Made by a program: the position numbers and the translations under genes. DNA of 64,000 nt from Myxococcales bacterium (lineage in GTDB: Bacteria > Myxococcota > UBA796 > SXON01), in assembly GCA_009692585.1 (NCBI GenBank), contig SHYX01000007.1, positions 1 through 64,000 of the forward strand. Direction: 5' to 3'. The notes under the pieces are model-generated. The model saw nothing but the letters and a program-made list of their open reading frames with translations, was not told the DNA's origin and did no database searches. Positions 51,374 to 60,218 of the stretch are shown one piece after another (within the stretch, counting starts at the first letter, position 1; the number at the start of each line of letters is the position of its first letter).

Positions 51374-52957
51374 ATGACTCCCCGCTCCCCGCTGCCCGCC
51401 GAGGACTTGCGCACCGCCGTCATCTGGGCGCTGCAACGTGAGTCACACCTGTTCGCCGCGGGCGAGCGCGTCGTGCTGGCGGCCATCCTGGCGCTGAGCG
51501 ACGACGCGGCGGAGCTCTACGCCCGCCTCAACCTCCGGGTCGGCGATGTCTTCCGCGTCGCGGGGCTCGCCTATGCCTGCGCCAGCACCGCGGTGCTCCA
51601 CGAGCTCGACGCCGCCGAGTTGATCACGCACGCCTTGCCCGACGCCCTGACGCTGCCGGCCTTCACCGCGCACCACCTGAGGGCGGTGTGTGCGCGCCTC
51701 GGCTTGCCCAGGAACGGGCCGCGAGCCGACCTCGAGGCGCGGCTCGCCGGTCGACGCTGGCGAGGCGCGGACGAGGACGCCCTTGTCGTTCGTCATCGTC
51801 AGCTCCTGGAACGGGTGGAGCGGCTCGGCGGGTACGATCGAAGACTGGCCCCCCTGGAGCGCATCGCCGGCACGCGGTGGGCCGAGTACGGCCCGACCTC
51901 GGGTGCCGGCGCCTTCGCGGACCGCCGGGCGATGTTGACGTACGAGCGCGCGCGCCGGGGCGAACTCGCACCGGACGAGGCCCTCCGGATCGCGCGGACC
52001 GGACCCCCGCCGTGGGGTCGGTCCCCCTTCCGCTACGCCGTCGCCGCCGTGCTCGACGCGTCCCCGGACGCCGACGTGCTGGCCGGCATCCCCGGCCTCG
52101 CCCTCCAGACCGTCCGAGCGTTGGAGCATCAAGGCCGCCGGGCCGAGGCGCTCGACGCCTGCCGGAAGCGCGACATCGACCCCGAGACCGCGCTGGCGAT
52201 CGCGCGCACCGGGAAGCGGCTGGCGCGCGCCCTCGGCCAGCCCTGGAAGCCGGCGGAGCCGTTGCGTGCGCCACCAGAGCGCCGGTTGTGGCTCGTACGC
52301 GAGGGCATCGGTCCCGATGGCCGCCCCACCTGGCGCGGCCCCGGCGATGGGGGCGCGGCCACGATCGAGGCGGCGGTCCTTCGCCGCATCGCCGCCGCCG
52401 GACGCGAGGCCATCCACGCGGAAAACTGGCTGTGGTCCAGCCTGTTTGCCCTGGTCTTCCGCGAGCTGTACTGGGCGCCGCTCCCGGGTCGACTCCCAAC
52501 GGCGCGTCGCGGGGGCCCCACCGACCTCGGCACGCCCGCCTTCTACGAGGCGCGCCGCGCGCTTGCCGACGCGACCCTCGGTCGGCTCCGGACCGAGGGC
52601 TTCGCTCCCTTCGCTGCCGCCTGGTCCGGCGAGCGCCTCGACGGGCTCATCGCGGCCGAACTCTCCCTGTCGATCGGGCGTCGTTTGGATGGTGAGCTGA
52701 TCGCCACCGTGCTCCACCGCATCCTGCGGTTGGGGTGGTCTGCGGCGCGGGGACTCCCCGACCTCCTGGTCTTGACAGGTCCGACGGCCAGGATGGAACA
52801 GGCCATACCGAGCATCCTGCCAGAGTGCTCATTCTTCGCCGAAGTAAAGGGGCCGACCGACACCCTCCGCGACGCCCAACGCCTGTGGCATGACAATCTC
52901 GTCATGTCATCACAACGTGTGGAAATATGGTATGTTACGGAGCATAAGATAACGTGA
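51374..52957 (+). CDS. FAN1-like structure-specific nuclease (VRR-NUC)
   Basis: A 527-residue protein resembling bacterial homologues of Fanconi-associated nuclease 1, which cleaves flaps and resolves interstrand crosslinks. A SAP-like segment lies at about 95-125 (HHLRAVCARLGLPRNGPRADLEARL). A helical TPR-like middle follows (about 190-290). The C-terminal VRR-NUC domain carries the PD-ExK site: GLPDLLVL (Asp) and FFAEVKGPTD (Glu-x-Lys), then LRDAQRLWHDNLVMSSQRVEIWYV. Length is close to characterised bacterial FAN1 (about 560). The last 60 codons and the region after the stop are clearly richer in A and T than the rest of the gene. Confidence 0.88.
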   Translation: MTPRSPLPAEDLRTAVIWALQRESHLFAAGERVVLAAILALSDDAAELYARLNLRVGDVFRVAGLAYACASTAVLHELDAAELITHALPDALTLPAFTAHHLRAVCARLGLPRNGPRADLEARLAGRRWRGADEDALVVRHRQLLERVERLGGYDRRLAPLERIAGTRWAEYGPTSGAGAFADRRAMLTYERARRGELAPDEALRIARTGPPPWGRSPFRYAVAAVLDASPDADVLAGIPGLALQTVRALEHQGRRAEALDACRKRDIDPETALAIARTGKRLARALGQPWKPAEPLRAPPERRLWLVREGIGPDGRPTWRGPGDGGAATIEAAVLRRIAAAGREAIHAENWLWSSLFALVFRELYWAPLPGRLPTARRGGPTDLGTPAFYEARRALADATLGRLRTEGFAPFAAAWSGERLDGLIAAELSLSIGRRLDGELIATVLHRILRLGWSAARGLPDLLVLTGPTARMEQAIPSILPECSFFAEVKGPTDTLRDAQRLWHDNLVMSSQRVEIWYVTEHKIT

Positions 52958-53003
52958 TACATAGCAGGTGGATTCGAGTCATGAATTTGTGATTCTCCGT
53001 GCA

Positions 53004-53031
53004 TTGACACGTCAACGGGCTGGTGTATGCT
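53004..53031 (+). promoter_or_regulatory. Sigma-70-like promoter upstream of the small HTH gene
   Basis: TTGACA at 53004-53009 and TATGCT at 53026-53031, spaced by 16 bases, lie in an AT-richer island (about 52900-53087). Initiation near 53038 would leave a leader of about 50 bases before the HTH start codon at 53088. Confidence 0.5.
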
Positions 53032-53087
53032 GTGCCTGCGGGGTGTACAGACCCCGGTTGGGAACAGGACCAGAAACCGAGGGAATC

Positions 53088-53336
53088 ATGCCAATTGCAT
53101 CGACCCGCAGCCGAGAGCGCGTCGCACGAAACTTCGTCAAGAGCTACGGGCGCACCCGCTTCCGCCGGCTCCTCGAAGCGCTCGCCCAGTCCGAATCCGG
53201 GCAGACGCTGGCCGACGAGTTCAACGTCAGCCGCGAACGCATCCGCCAGTGGAAGAACACCTTCGGGACGGTGATCACCGTGTACCAGGTGCACCCCGAG
53301 GTCGAGCGCCTGCTGCGCGAGCGTCGTACCGCTTAG
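53088..53336 (+). CDS. Small helix-turn-helix DNA-binding protein
   Basis: An 82-residue basic protein starting at ATG 53088. The centre reads GQTLADEFNVSRERIRQWKNTFG (about 38-60), a helix-turn-helix of the homeodomain-like or sigma-4-like kind, flanked by a basic N-terminal helix (RSRERVARNFVKSYGRTRFRRLLEAL) and a C-terminal acidic/basic helix. No other domain is present. It could be an autoregulator or a phage- or plasmid-type regulator. It has its own promoter-like sequence and overlaps the convergent GNAT gene by 4 bases. Confidence 0.75.
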   Translation: MPIASTRSRERVARNFVKSYGRTRFRRLLEALAQSESGQTLADEFNVSRERIRQWKNTFGTVITVYQVHPEVERLLRERRTA

Positions 53337-53851
53337 TCCAACTCCAGGCGCATCAGGTGGTACTCCTGGCCATTGTTGAACTCGTTCGGCAACAGGTCCA
53401 CCGAGACGAAGCCGAATTTGGCGCGGTACACGGCGATGGCGCGGTGATTGTTGCTGGCGACCGCGAGGACGATGCGCCTGACAGCGTGCGCCTTGAGTTT
53501 TTCGATCACGCCGCTGAGGAGGCGGGTGCCGAGCCCGTGGCCCCGCCAACCGGGACGCAGCGCCATGTTGAAGATCACCACCTCGTCCGGGTCGTCGAAG
53601 TTCCGGAAGGTGTGACAGGCACCGATGACCAGGTTGTCTGCCTTGATGAGGAACAACCGGCCGAAGCGCATCAGGCCGCCGAGGGTGTATCGGCTGAAGG
53701 TCGGCTCGGTGTAGCTGTGGAGATCAAGCTCGGTGAGCACCGGGATGAGCGCCGGATCGTGGATGTCGCCTTCGACGATCGAAAGGTCGTACCCGTCACT
53801 GTTGAGCGAGCGGGTGAGGTGGTATCGATCCATCGGGGCGGTGGTTATCAT
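53333..53851 (-). CDS. GNAT-family N-acetyltransferase
   Basis: A protein of about 172 residues (166 if ATG 53833 is used). The acetyl-CoA-binding motif A is MALRPGWRGHGLGTRLLSGVIEKL (R/Q-x-x-G-x-G/A as RGHGLG), followed by motif B, with VLAVASNNHRAIAVYRAKFGFVSVD as in RimI-like enzymes. The substrate cannot be read from sequence. The start at 53851 overlaps the start of the divergent aminopeptidase by two bases, so one of the two alternative downstream starts is probably used. Confidence 0.85.
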   Translation of the reverse strand: MITTAPMDRYHLTRSLNSDGYDLSIVEGDIHDPALIPVLTELDLHSYTEPTFSRYTLGGLMRFGRLFLIKADNLVIGACHTFRNFDDPDEVVIFNMALRPGWRGHGLGTRLLSGVIEKLKAHAVRRIVLAVASNNHRAIAVYRAKFGFVSVDLLPNEFNNGQEYHLMRLELD

Positions 53852-55187
53852 GAAACGGATAGCCTTCCGAATGTTGACTCCCATCGACGGCGCGGCGTTC
53901 GCGGCCCGGCGCGCCCGCTTTCTTGACGGCCTGGGGCAGGACGCCGCGCTCCTCCTGGCGCCGCCGCACCACCATCGCAACGCGGACACCGAGTATCGGT
54001 ATCGGCAGAGCAGCGATCTCGTCTACCTGACTGGGTGGGAGGACCCCGAGGTCGTGGCGTTGTTCCGGCCCCGGAGCGATCAACCCTTCGTGCTGTTCGT
54101 CCAGCCCAAGGACCCCGAGCGCGAGGTGTGGACGGGAATCCGCGAGGGCGTCGCGGGCGCCAGGGAACGCTACGGGGCCGATGCCGCCTACCCGATCCAC
54201 GAGTTGCCCTCCCGCCTGCCGGCGCTGTTGATGGGCTACGGAACCCTCCACTACCGGCCGGGCGACGACCTAGTCATGGACCGCTCCGTGTTCGGCGCCA
54301 TCCGCGGCATGGCGAAGCCGGCCGCGCGCAACGGCGGTGACATTCCCTGGCGTTTTGCCGATCCGGGCCGCCTGGTCGGTGAGCTGCGGCTGAAGAAGGA
54401 GCCGGCTGAGCTCGCGCTTTTGAGGGAGGCGGCGCGCATCTCGTGCGACGCGCACATCCGCGCCATGGCGACGGGACGGCCCGGTGTCGCCGAGTACGAG
54501 GTCGAGGCGGTGGTGGACGGTCACTTTCGCCGTCAGGGCGGCAACGGACCGGGGTACACCACGATCGTGGGCGGTGGGAAGAACGCCTGCATCCTGCACT
54601 ACGTCACCAATCGGGAGCTTCTGCGTGACGGCGACCTCTGCCTCGTCGACGCGGGTTGCGAGGTCAACTACTACACCGCGGACATCACCCGGACGTGGCC
54701 CGTAGGTGGGCACTTCTCGGGCGCGCAACGTGAGCTCTACGAGGTCGTGCTCGACGCGCAGCTCGACGCGATCGACGCCGCTCGCGTGGGGCGCCCGTAC
54801 CGGCAGATGCACGACATCGCCGTGCGCCGGCTGACCGAGGGCATGGTCCGGCTGGGCATCCTGCACGGCGACGTGGACGAGAACATCCATAACGAGAGCT
54901 TCAAGCGGTATTACATGCACGGAACCGGCCACTGGCTGGGCCTTGACGTGCACGACGCCGGCGTGTACTGGCATGGCTTCAAGAGCCGCACCCTCGAGGC
55001 CGGCATGGTCCTCACCGTCGAGCCCGGACTCTACATCCCGGCTGACGACGCCCTGGCACCCGAGGCCTTCCGCGGCATCGGCATCCGGATCGAAGACGAC
55101 ATCCACGTCACCGTCCACGGCCCTGAAAATCTGACGGCGGCGTGCCCGAAGCACCCTCGGGAGGTGGAGGCCGCCTGTGGCTCCTGA
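53850..55187 (+). CDS. pepP: Xaa-Pro aminopeptidase (aminopeptidase P)
   Basis: A 445-residue M24 metallopeptidase that removes N-terminal residues preceding proline. The N-terminal creatinase-like domain contains PHHHRNADTEYRYRQSSDLVYLTGW. In the pita-bread domain the metal ligands are visible: LVDAGCEVNYYTADITRTWP (two Asp), YMHGTGHWLGLDVHD (His), LTVEPGLYIP (Glu) and IRIEDDIHVT (Glu). ATG 53850 or ATG 53871 (MLTPIDGAAFAARRARFL) may be the start; the second looks more family-like and would free the divergent start region. Confidence 0.94.
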   Translation: MKRIAFRMLTPIDGAAFAARRARFLDGLGQDAALLLAPPHHHRNADTEYRYRQSSDLVYLTGWEDPEVVALFRPRSDQPFVLFVQPKDPEREVWTGIREGVAGARERYGADAAYPIHELPSRLPALLMGYGTLHYRPGDDLVMDRSVFGAIRGMAKPAARNGGDIPWRFADPGRLVGELRLKKEPAELALLREAARISCDAHIRAMATGRPGVAEYEVEAVVDGHFRRQGGNGPGYTTIVGGGKNACILHYVTNRELLRDGDLCLVDAGCEVNYYTADITRTWPVGGHFSGAQRELYEVVLDAQLDAIDAARVGRPYRQMHDIAVRRLTEGMVRLGILHGDVDENIHNESFKRYYMHGTGHWLGLDVHDAGVYWHGFKSRTLEAGMVLTVEPGLYIPADDALAPEAFRGIGIRIEDDIHVTVHGPENLTAACPKHPREVEAACGS

Positions 55188-55205
55188 GTCAGCTATCCTG
55201 TGACA

Positions 55206-56771
55206 ATGGTCCTGCTCCTCTGGCTGTTGGCATGCAATCCGGTGTCGTCGGTCGCTCTGGCCCCCGGCGCCGATCCCGCCGGCCAGCCCGCCGACACCGC
55301 TCCCGAAGCCCTCCCCGGCGACAGTGATCCGGCCACGGTCGAGTTCGGCTGCGCGCCCCAGGCCAAGGACCAGGACGTCGACGAGCGCGACGCGGTCGTG
55401 CTGAGCTTCCACTGCACCGGGAGCACCCCGGCGGACGCCTGGGAGCTCGTTTCCGGCCCCCCCGAGGCGGCGTTCGACGGGGCGACCGGCGCGCTCACCT
55501 GGCAGACCGACCTTGCCTCGGGGGGCACCTGGCCGGTGGTCGTGCACGCGGTGCATGGCACCGACCGCGAGGAGGGGACGGCCACGATCTGGGTGGTCGA
55601 CGCCTGGGATGCGCGCGGCAACGAGGAGATCAACCCCTCCACCTACACCATGGAGCACGGAATTCCGGTCATCCACCTCGAAGGCGTGGACGCGCTCGAG
55701 GGGGTCGGGATGCAACCCCTCGAGGTCACCTACCGCGGGCGCCCGTTCGTCGGCGCCGAGGGGCAGTACCGCGGGGCGGCGTCGAGCTACTACCCCAAGA
55801 AGTCGTACCGCATCGATTTTGCACCAGACGACGAGTTCGAGGACGAGGAGGAGGGTTTTCCCAAGCGCCGAAGCATCGTCCTGACCACGCTGTTCGACGA
55901 CAACGCCTACTTCCGCCAGATGATGGTGTTCGACATCTGGAACCTGTTGGGTGAGCCCCGGCCCGTCGTGACCACATTTGTGATTGTCTACCTGGATCGG
56001 CAGTACCAGGGGCTGTACCTGCTCGGGGATCACCTCGATGGGGAGTGGTTCGAAGACCAGGGGTATCCAGAGGACGGCAACCTCTACAAATCGGTCGATC
56101 ACTCGGCCAATTTCTACGAGACCTTCAACGGCGGCGCCAAGTCCAGCTGGCACTCGGGGTATGAGAAGAAAGACGGCCTGCCCGATACGGACTTCTCCGA
56201 CCTCGACGCCCTGGTGGAGTTCGTCTCGACCGCGTCCGACGCCGAGTTCGACGCCGGCATCGCCGACCGCGTCGACCTCGAGGACGTCTACGACTGGTGG
56301 GCGCTGGTGGTGTTCACCGAGGCCGACGATTCCGGCGGAAAGAACTGCTACCTCTACAATGATCCGGCGGCGCCCACGTTCCGCTTCGAACCGTGGGACT
56401 ACAACCACTCGCTGGGACAGACCTGGCAGACCGAGCGGGAGTCGGGCCGCTACGACTACGACTTCGGGGGCAACAACGGACTGTTTGCGCGGCTCATCGG
56501 CTCCGAGACCTACGGGCCGGAGATCAGCGAGCGCTTCCGCACCGCACGGCGGACCGTGCTCGCCAACGAACAAATGCAGACGCTCATCGACAGCTACATC
56601 GAGCGCATCGACGACAGCGCTCGTCGTGACTGGGACAAGTGGGGGTCCGAGTACCGGGCCTATGCGGGCTGGAACTGGCGAACCGATTGGACCAGCCATG
56701 ACGAGGAGGTTCAGTACGTTCGGGACTGGGTCGAGATCCGGACCGACTTCATCGACCAGTGGGACCCGTAG
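55206..56771 (+). CDS. CotH-kinase lipoprotein
   Basis: A 521-residue lipoprotein starting MVLLLWLLAC (Cys10), another ultra-short signal; GTG 55200 would add only two residues. An acidic Ala/Pro linker leads to a cadherin-/Ig-like module (about 45-135, LTWQTDLASGGTWPVVVHAVHGTD) and then a CotH domain: GQYRGAASSYYPKKSYRIDF with the Lys of the family, IVLTTLFDDNAYFRQMMVFDIW, VYLDRQYQGLYLLGDHLDG, NLYKSVD and the late FRFEPWDYNHSLGQTW, where Asp follows PW as in active CotH kinases. Target unknown. It overlaps the convergent hydrolase by 23 bases. Confidence 0.82.
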   Translation: MVLLLWLLACNPVSSVALAPGADPAGQPADTAPEALPGDSDPATVEFGCAPQAKDQDVDERDAVVLSFHCTGSTPADAWELVSGPPEAAFDGATGALTWQTDLASGGTWPVVVHAVHGTDREEGTATIWVVDAWDARGNEEINPSTYTMEHGIPVIHLEGVDALEGVGMQPLEVTYRGRPFVGAEGQYRGAASSYYPKKSYRIDFAPDDEFEDEEEGFPKRRSIVLTTLFDDNAYFRQMMVFDIWNLLGEPRPVVTTFVIVYLDRQYQGLYLLGDHLDGEWFEDQGYPEDGNLYKSVDHSANFYETFNGGAKSSWHSGYEKKDGLPDTDFSDLDALVEFVSTASDAEFDAGIADRVDLEDVYDWWALVVFTEADDSGGKNCYLYNDPAAPTFRFEPWDYNHSLGQTWQTERESGRYDYDFGGNNGLFARLIGSETYGPEISERFRTARRTVLANEQMQTLIDSYIERIDDSARRDWDKWGSEYRAYAGWNWRTDWTSHDEEVQYVRDWVEIRTDFIDQWDP

Positions 56772-57402
56772 CGCGCCCCCGCAACCAGCGCGCCACCTCG
56801 CTCGGATGGCTCAGATGGGGCCGGTGCCCGCCGGGCAGCTCGTGGGGCTCGTGCCCCGCCTGGCGAACGCTCGCGTGGTCCCAGGTGACGAAGGGGTCGG
56901 TGGCTCCCCACAGCCAGGCGGCCGGCACCGGCGGAGACGGCGGCAACTCCCACCCGCCGATGGCACGCAGCCTGGCGGCGAGGACCGCCTGGTCCGGTTC
57001 GTAGACCCGCAGACGCAGCTCGGCGTCGGCGCCGTCGGCTTCGAGGGAAGCCCGGAGGCGCCGCCGAACCCACCGCCGGTAGAGCGCTGCTGGGAGCGCC
57101 GGGAGCGCGCAACCGACCCGCCCGCTCCGGGTCGCGGCGGGCGTCCGGTACGGAAGGGTTCCGATCGTCGTCAGTGAACGCAGCCGACCCGCCGGCAACG
57201 CCCAGGCGACGAGACCGCCGAAGCTGACCCCGACGAGGTCGTGGGCCCCGGGCGGCAACGCCGCGTCGACGAGCGCGGCGATCGCGGGGAGCGTGTCGGC
57301 GGTGGCGTCCGGCAACGCGAGCGCGAGGTGCTCGCCCAGCAGCGGCCGGAGTCGCTCGAATTCGGCGAGACCGGCCTGGATCCCGGGAAGGAGGACCAGC
57401 AT
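56749..57402 (-). CDS. Alpha/beta hydrolase
   Basis: A 217-residue hydrolase-fold protein. LVLLPGIQAGLAEFERL is the first strand and oxyanion region, LVGVSFGGLVAW holds the nucleophile Ser in GxSxG, WGATDPFVTWDHA supplies the acid Asp and GGHRPHLSHPSEVARWL the His. No lid or substrate-defining motif is evident. ATG 57402 shares a base with the stop of the upstream lipoprotein gene (TGATG). Confidence 0.85.
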   Translation of the reverse strand: MLVLLPGIQAGLAEFERLRPLLGEHLALALPDATADTLPAIAALVDAALPPGAHDLVGVSFGGLVAWALPAGRLRSLTTIGTLPYRTPAATRSGRVGCALPALPAALYRRWVRRRLRASLEADGADAELRLRVYEPDQAVLAARLRAIGGWELPPSPPVPAAWLWGATDPFVTWDHASVRQAGHEPHELPGGHRPHLSHPSEVARWLRGRATGPTGR

Positions 57403-58334
57403 CAGGGCTCAGCGAGGGCGACGACGCGCCCGGCGCTCGCGGCGGGCCCCGGCGCGCCGATGTAGAGGCGGCCACCGCCGACGGCCAGGGCGGTGCCGGC
57501 CTCGTCCAGGGCGTCGCCGGCGTGCAGGAGCTCCGCTTCGCCGAGGCGCATCAGGCGGAACACCGCACCGGCATGCAGGGTCCCGGTGGCCGGGGCCCCG
57601 ACGTAGAGCGCGCCGGGAGTGCTGCCGCAGGCGAGGGCCGCGCCGAACCGGCCGGTGCCCGGTCCGTGCGCCTGCCCGTCCACGACGATCACCCCCTGAC
57701 CCGGCGCGCCCACCACCACCTCCACAACACCGTCCCCATCGACATCGCAGCGCAACAACGCGAAGCCCGCCTCGTCGCCGGGCGTCAGGCGCGCACCGGG
57801 AGTCGCACCTCGCCAGGTGCTGGTCTCGCCGAAGGCCGCCCCCGCCACCACGACCCCCTGGTCGTCCAAGAGGGCGTCCGGGCGCCGGCCGAGCGACCCG
57901 CGCGATCCGTCGGCGGCCAGCCATCCCGTCGGCGTCGACGCGAGCCAGCGGCCGGCATCCGCGGCCAGGACCCCGCCCAGACCCGTCTCCTCGGCAATCA
58001 CCGCGCCGTCCGCCCACACCCGCCCCGGGAGGGGCTCGCCGATGAGGAGGGCGCCCTCGTCGGTCGTGAGTCCGGCGCCGAAGAAGCTGCCCGCCGCTCC
58101 CGCGGCCACCAGCACCGGGCCGGCGTCGTCGAGCCGATACACCCGGGCCGCGAACGGCGCCGCCGCGTAAACCGCGCCCCCCCCGGCGGCAAGCCGAGCG
58201 CCGAAGCCGCCGTCGCGCCGCGTCCCAGCCCACTGGGAGACCGGCCGCGCTGTGGCGTCGTGTTCGCGGTCGAGGGCGACGCCCGCGCCGTCGCAGGCGA
58301 TGAGGAAGCACAACGGGACGCAGCCGCGCAGCAT
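57402..58334 (-). CDS. FG-GAP-like propeller lipoprotein
   Basis: A 310-residue lipoprotein (signal MLRGCVPLCFLIAC, Cys14). The mature protein is a Gly/Ala-rich chain of about seven repeated units with the pattern GAALACG...LYVGAPATG / FGARLAAGGGAVYAAAP / GTALAVGGGRLYIGAPG, i.e. FG-GAP-like propeller blades, one of which retains a calcium-type loop (CDVDGDGVVEVVVGAP). It is likely a small extracellular beta-propeller. Coupled with the downstream hydrolase through TGATG. Confidence 0.75.
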   Translation of the reverse strand: MLRGCVPLCFLIACDGAGVALDREHDATARPVSQWAGTRRDGGFGARLAAGGGAVYAAAPFAARVYRLDDAGPVLVAAGAAGSFFGAGLTTDEGALLIGEPLPGRVWADGAVIAEETGLGGVLAADAGRWLASTPTGWLAADGSRGSLGRRPDALLDDQGVVVAGAAFGETSTWRGATPGARLTPGDEAGFALLRCDVDGDGVVEVVVGAPGQGVIVVDGQAHGPGTGRFGAALACGSTPGALYVGAPATGTLHAGAVFRLMRLGEAELLHAGDALDEAGTALAVGGGRLYIGAPGPAASAGRVVALAEP

Positions 58335-58385
58335 TCCCGAAACGTAGCCGGCGCTGCGTCCGATGGCGGGCTAAGACACCCCCCC

Positions 58386-58796
58386 ATGGCCACTGTACGT
58401 CGTCAGATCATCATCGACGCGAGCACCCGCTCCATCTGGGCGGCGCTCACCACGCCCGCCGGCCTCACGTCCTGGCTGGCGGACGACGCCACGGTGAACC
58501 TGTCGGCGGCGGGGCGCATCGGCATCACGATGGAAGGGGAGGATGGCCCGATCACCGAGTCGGGGCGCTTCCACACCGTGCGGCCTACGTCGAAACTCGA
58601 GATCCACTTCGAGAAACACAGCCCCGGCCCCTGGAAGGACACGGCCCTGGAGTACACCATCGCCCGCGAAGGCAAGCAGTCGGTGCTCAGCCTCGTACAG
58701 AGCGGCGGCAACCTGGACGATCCGGCGATCTTCAAGGAGGTCGACGACAGCTGGCGGCGCGCGCTGGTCGCGCTGCGGGACGGGTTGGAGGGGTAG
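58386..58796 (+). CDS. SRPBCC (AHSA1/START-like) domain protein
   Basis: A 136-residue soluble protein: VRRQIIIDASTRSIWAALTTPAGLTSWLADDATVNLSAAG is the canonical AHSA1/polyketide-cyclase-like opening (positions about 4-43), with HTVRPTSKLEIHFEKH and the C-terminal amphipathic helix VDDSWRRALVALRDGLEG. Such proteins bind hydrophobic ligands or act as co-chaperone-like modules. ATG 58386 is the natural start; the longer in-frame reading is antisense to the upstream gene. Confidence 0.85.
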   Translation: MATVRRQIIIDASTRSIWAALTTPAGLTSWLADDATVNLSAAGRIGITMEGEDGPITESGRFHTVRPTSKLEIHFEKHSPGPWKDTALEYTIAREGKQSVLSLVQSGGNLDDPAIFKEVDDSWRRALVALRDGLEG

Positions 58797-58804
58797 TTGG
58801 GGGC

Positions 58805-60217
58805 TCACCGGAGGTCCAGCGCCACCACCGACGCCGCGGTCGACAGGGCAGGGGACTCGCGGCGAAGGTCCTCGGGTCCCGCACCCAGCGGGTAGGCATC
58901 GACATAGAGCCCGACCCGGACCGCCTCGGGCTTGCGACTGATCTGCACCGTCACGCGCACCACGCCGTCGCGTGCCTCCGCGGCGGCGACGGGCGCGCTT
59001 CCCAGCGCCACGGCCCCCGGAGTCGCGGCATCCCGAACGTCGAGCACCATCGGCGACGACATCGCGGGCACCTTCACCTCCAGGACCAGGGCCTCAGGCC
59101 GCTGGGCGGCGGCCTCCCTCACGGTGCCGTGCCCCTCGAAGCGGTCGGTCACGGGCGGCGGCGCGCCCACCGGGGCCCGGACCGACATCACCTCGTCCGG
59201 CCACGACATCGCCAGCAGCACGCTCTCGACGAGGTTGGCGAGCAGGCGGTGCCCCTCCGCGGTGGGGTGCATGAGGTCCAGGAACAGCGCGTCGGCGCTC
59301 TGCCCGCTGGCGCGGAAGGCTGCGGGACCATCAGCCAGGGGGGCCCCGCAACGGTCGGACGCCGAGCGCATGGCGTCGCGATAGGGCTGCCACGCCGGAT
59401 CGGCCGCCTCCGCCACGATGTCCTCACGATTGGGCAACAGCACGAACACCACCCCCCCGCGGCGCGCCGCCATGATCGAGCAGAAGGTCTCGAGGTTGCG
59501 CGCATAGTCCGCGATCGCGACACGCCGGGCACCGGACCGGGGGTCGTCGCCACCGACCTGCCACCCGACCGCCCGGGCGCGCGCCGCCGTCCACTTGACC
59601 CGTAGCTGGTAGTCCAGCCCCCGAAACAACGCCGAGCCCGTGAGCGACTGCCGCACCGCCGCCGCCGGCGTATCGCTCCATCCGGCGTAGGATGCCAGCA
59701 GATCGACGTCGGAGAAACTGTCGAAGTTGTTGTCGGACCACAGGGTGCCGATCAAGAGCAGGTCCGGCTCCAACGTCAGTCCGCGGCCCCGCAGAAGGTT
59801 GAGCGCCTGGAAGCTGGAGTAGCCGGGGACGCCTCCGTTGATGAAGTCGGCGTCGAAGGCCTGTTCCAAGCGTGCGGTGAACACCTCCTGGTCGTCGTTT
59901 CCAAACCCGTAGATGCTGCTGTCGCCGAGCGCCAGCGCCCGCGGCCGGGTCTTCTCTCCCCGCTCCCGGTCGCGAAAGCCGCGCTTGTTGACGTGGACGT
60001 GCCCGCCGCGTTCGAGGTGATCTCCAGGGATGAGCTCCCACAACAGCCACGGGTTTCCGTTCATGATCGTCTCGCCGCTGGCCCCTTCCGCGGGGAGCCC
60101 TCCGAGCCAGGGCGCGGGGAAGGCCCGGAACCAGCCCTCGCCTGCCAACAGTACTCCGGTCGCGACCGCGAGCCCGGCCAGGGCCCGCCGAGCGCCGGCC
60201 CGCGCCCCCAGGCTCAT
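58805..60217 (-). CDS. SGNH/GDSL hydrolase-like exported protein
   Basis: A 470-residue protein with an N-terminal hydrophobic anchor (ALAGLAVATGVLLAG). ALALGDSSIYGFG is block I (GDSx with nucleophile Ser), NGGVPGYSSFQALNLL is block II (Gly), TLWSDNNFDSF contains the block III Asn, and DLMHPTAEGHRLLANLV is block V (Asp-x-x-His). The C-terminal 140 residues form a separate beta-type domain. It may deacylate or deacetylate a cell-surface polymer. ATG 60217 follows the upstream lipoprotein stop after a single base. Confidence 0.83.
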   Translation of the reverse strand: MSLGARAGARRALAGLAVATGVLLAGEGWFRAFPAPWLGGLPAEGASGETIMNGNPWLLWELIPGDHLERGGHVHVNKRGFRDRERGEKTRPRALALGDSSIYGFGNDDQEVFTARLEQAFDADFINGGVPGYSSFQALNLLRGRGLTLEPDLLLIGTLWSDNNFDSFSDVDLLASYAGWSDTPAAAVRQSLTGSALFRGLDYQLRVKWTAARARAVGWQVGGDDPRSGARRVAIADYARNLETFCSIMAARRGGVVFVLLPNREDIVAEAADPAWQPYRDAMRSASDRCGAPLADGPAAFRASGQSADALFLDLMHPTAEGHRLLANLVESVLLAMSWPDEVMSVRAPVGAPPPVTDRFEGHGTVREAAAQRPEALVLEVKVPAMSSPMVLDVRDAATPGAVALGSAPVAAAEARDGVVRVTVQISRKPEAVRVGLYVDAYPLGAGPEDLRRESPALSTAASVVALDLR

Positions 60218-60218
60218 G

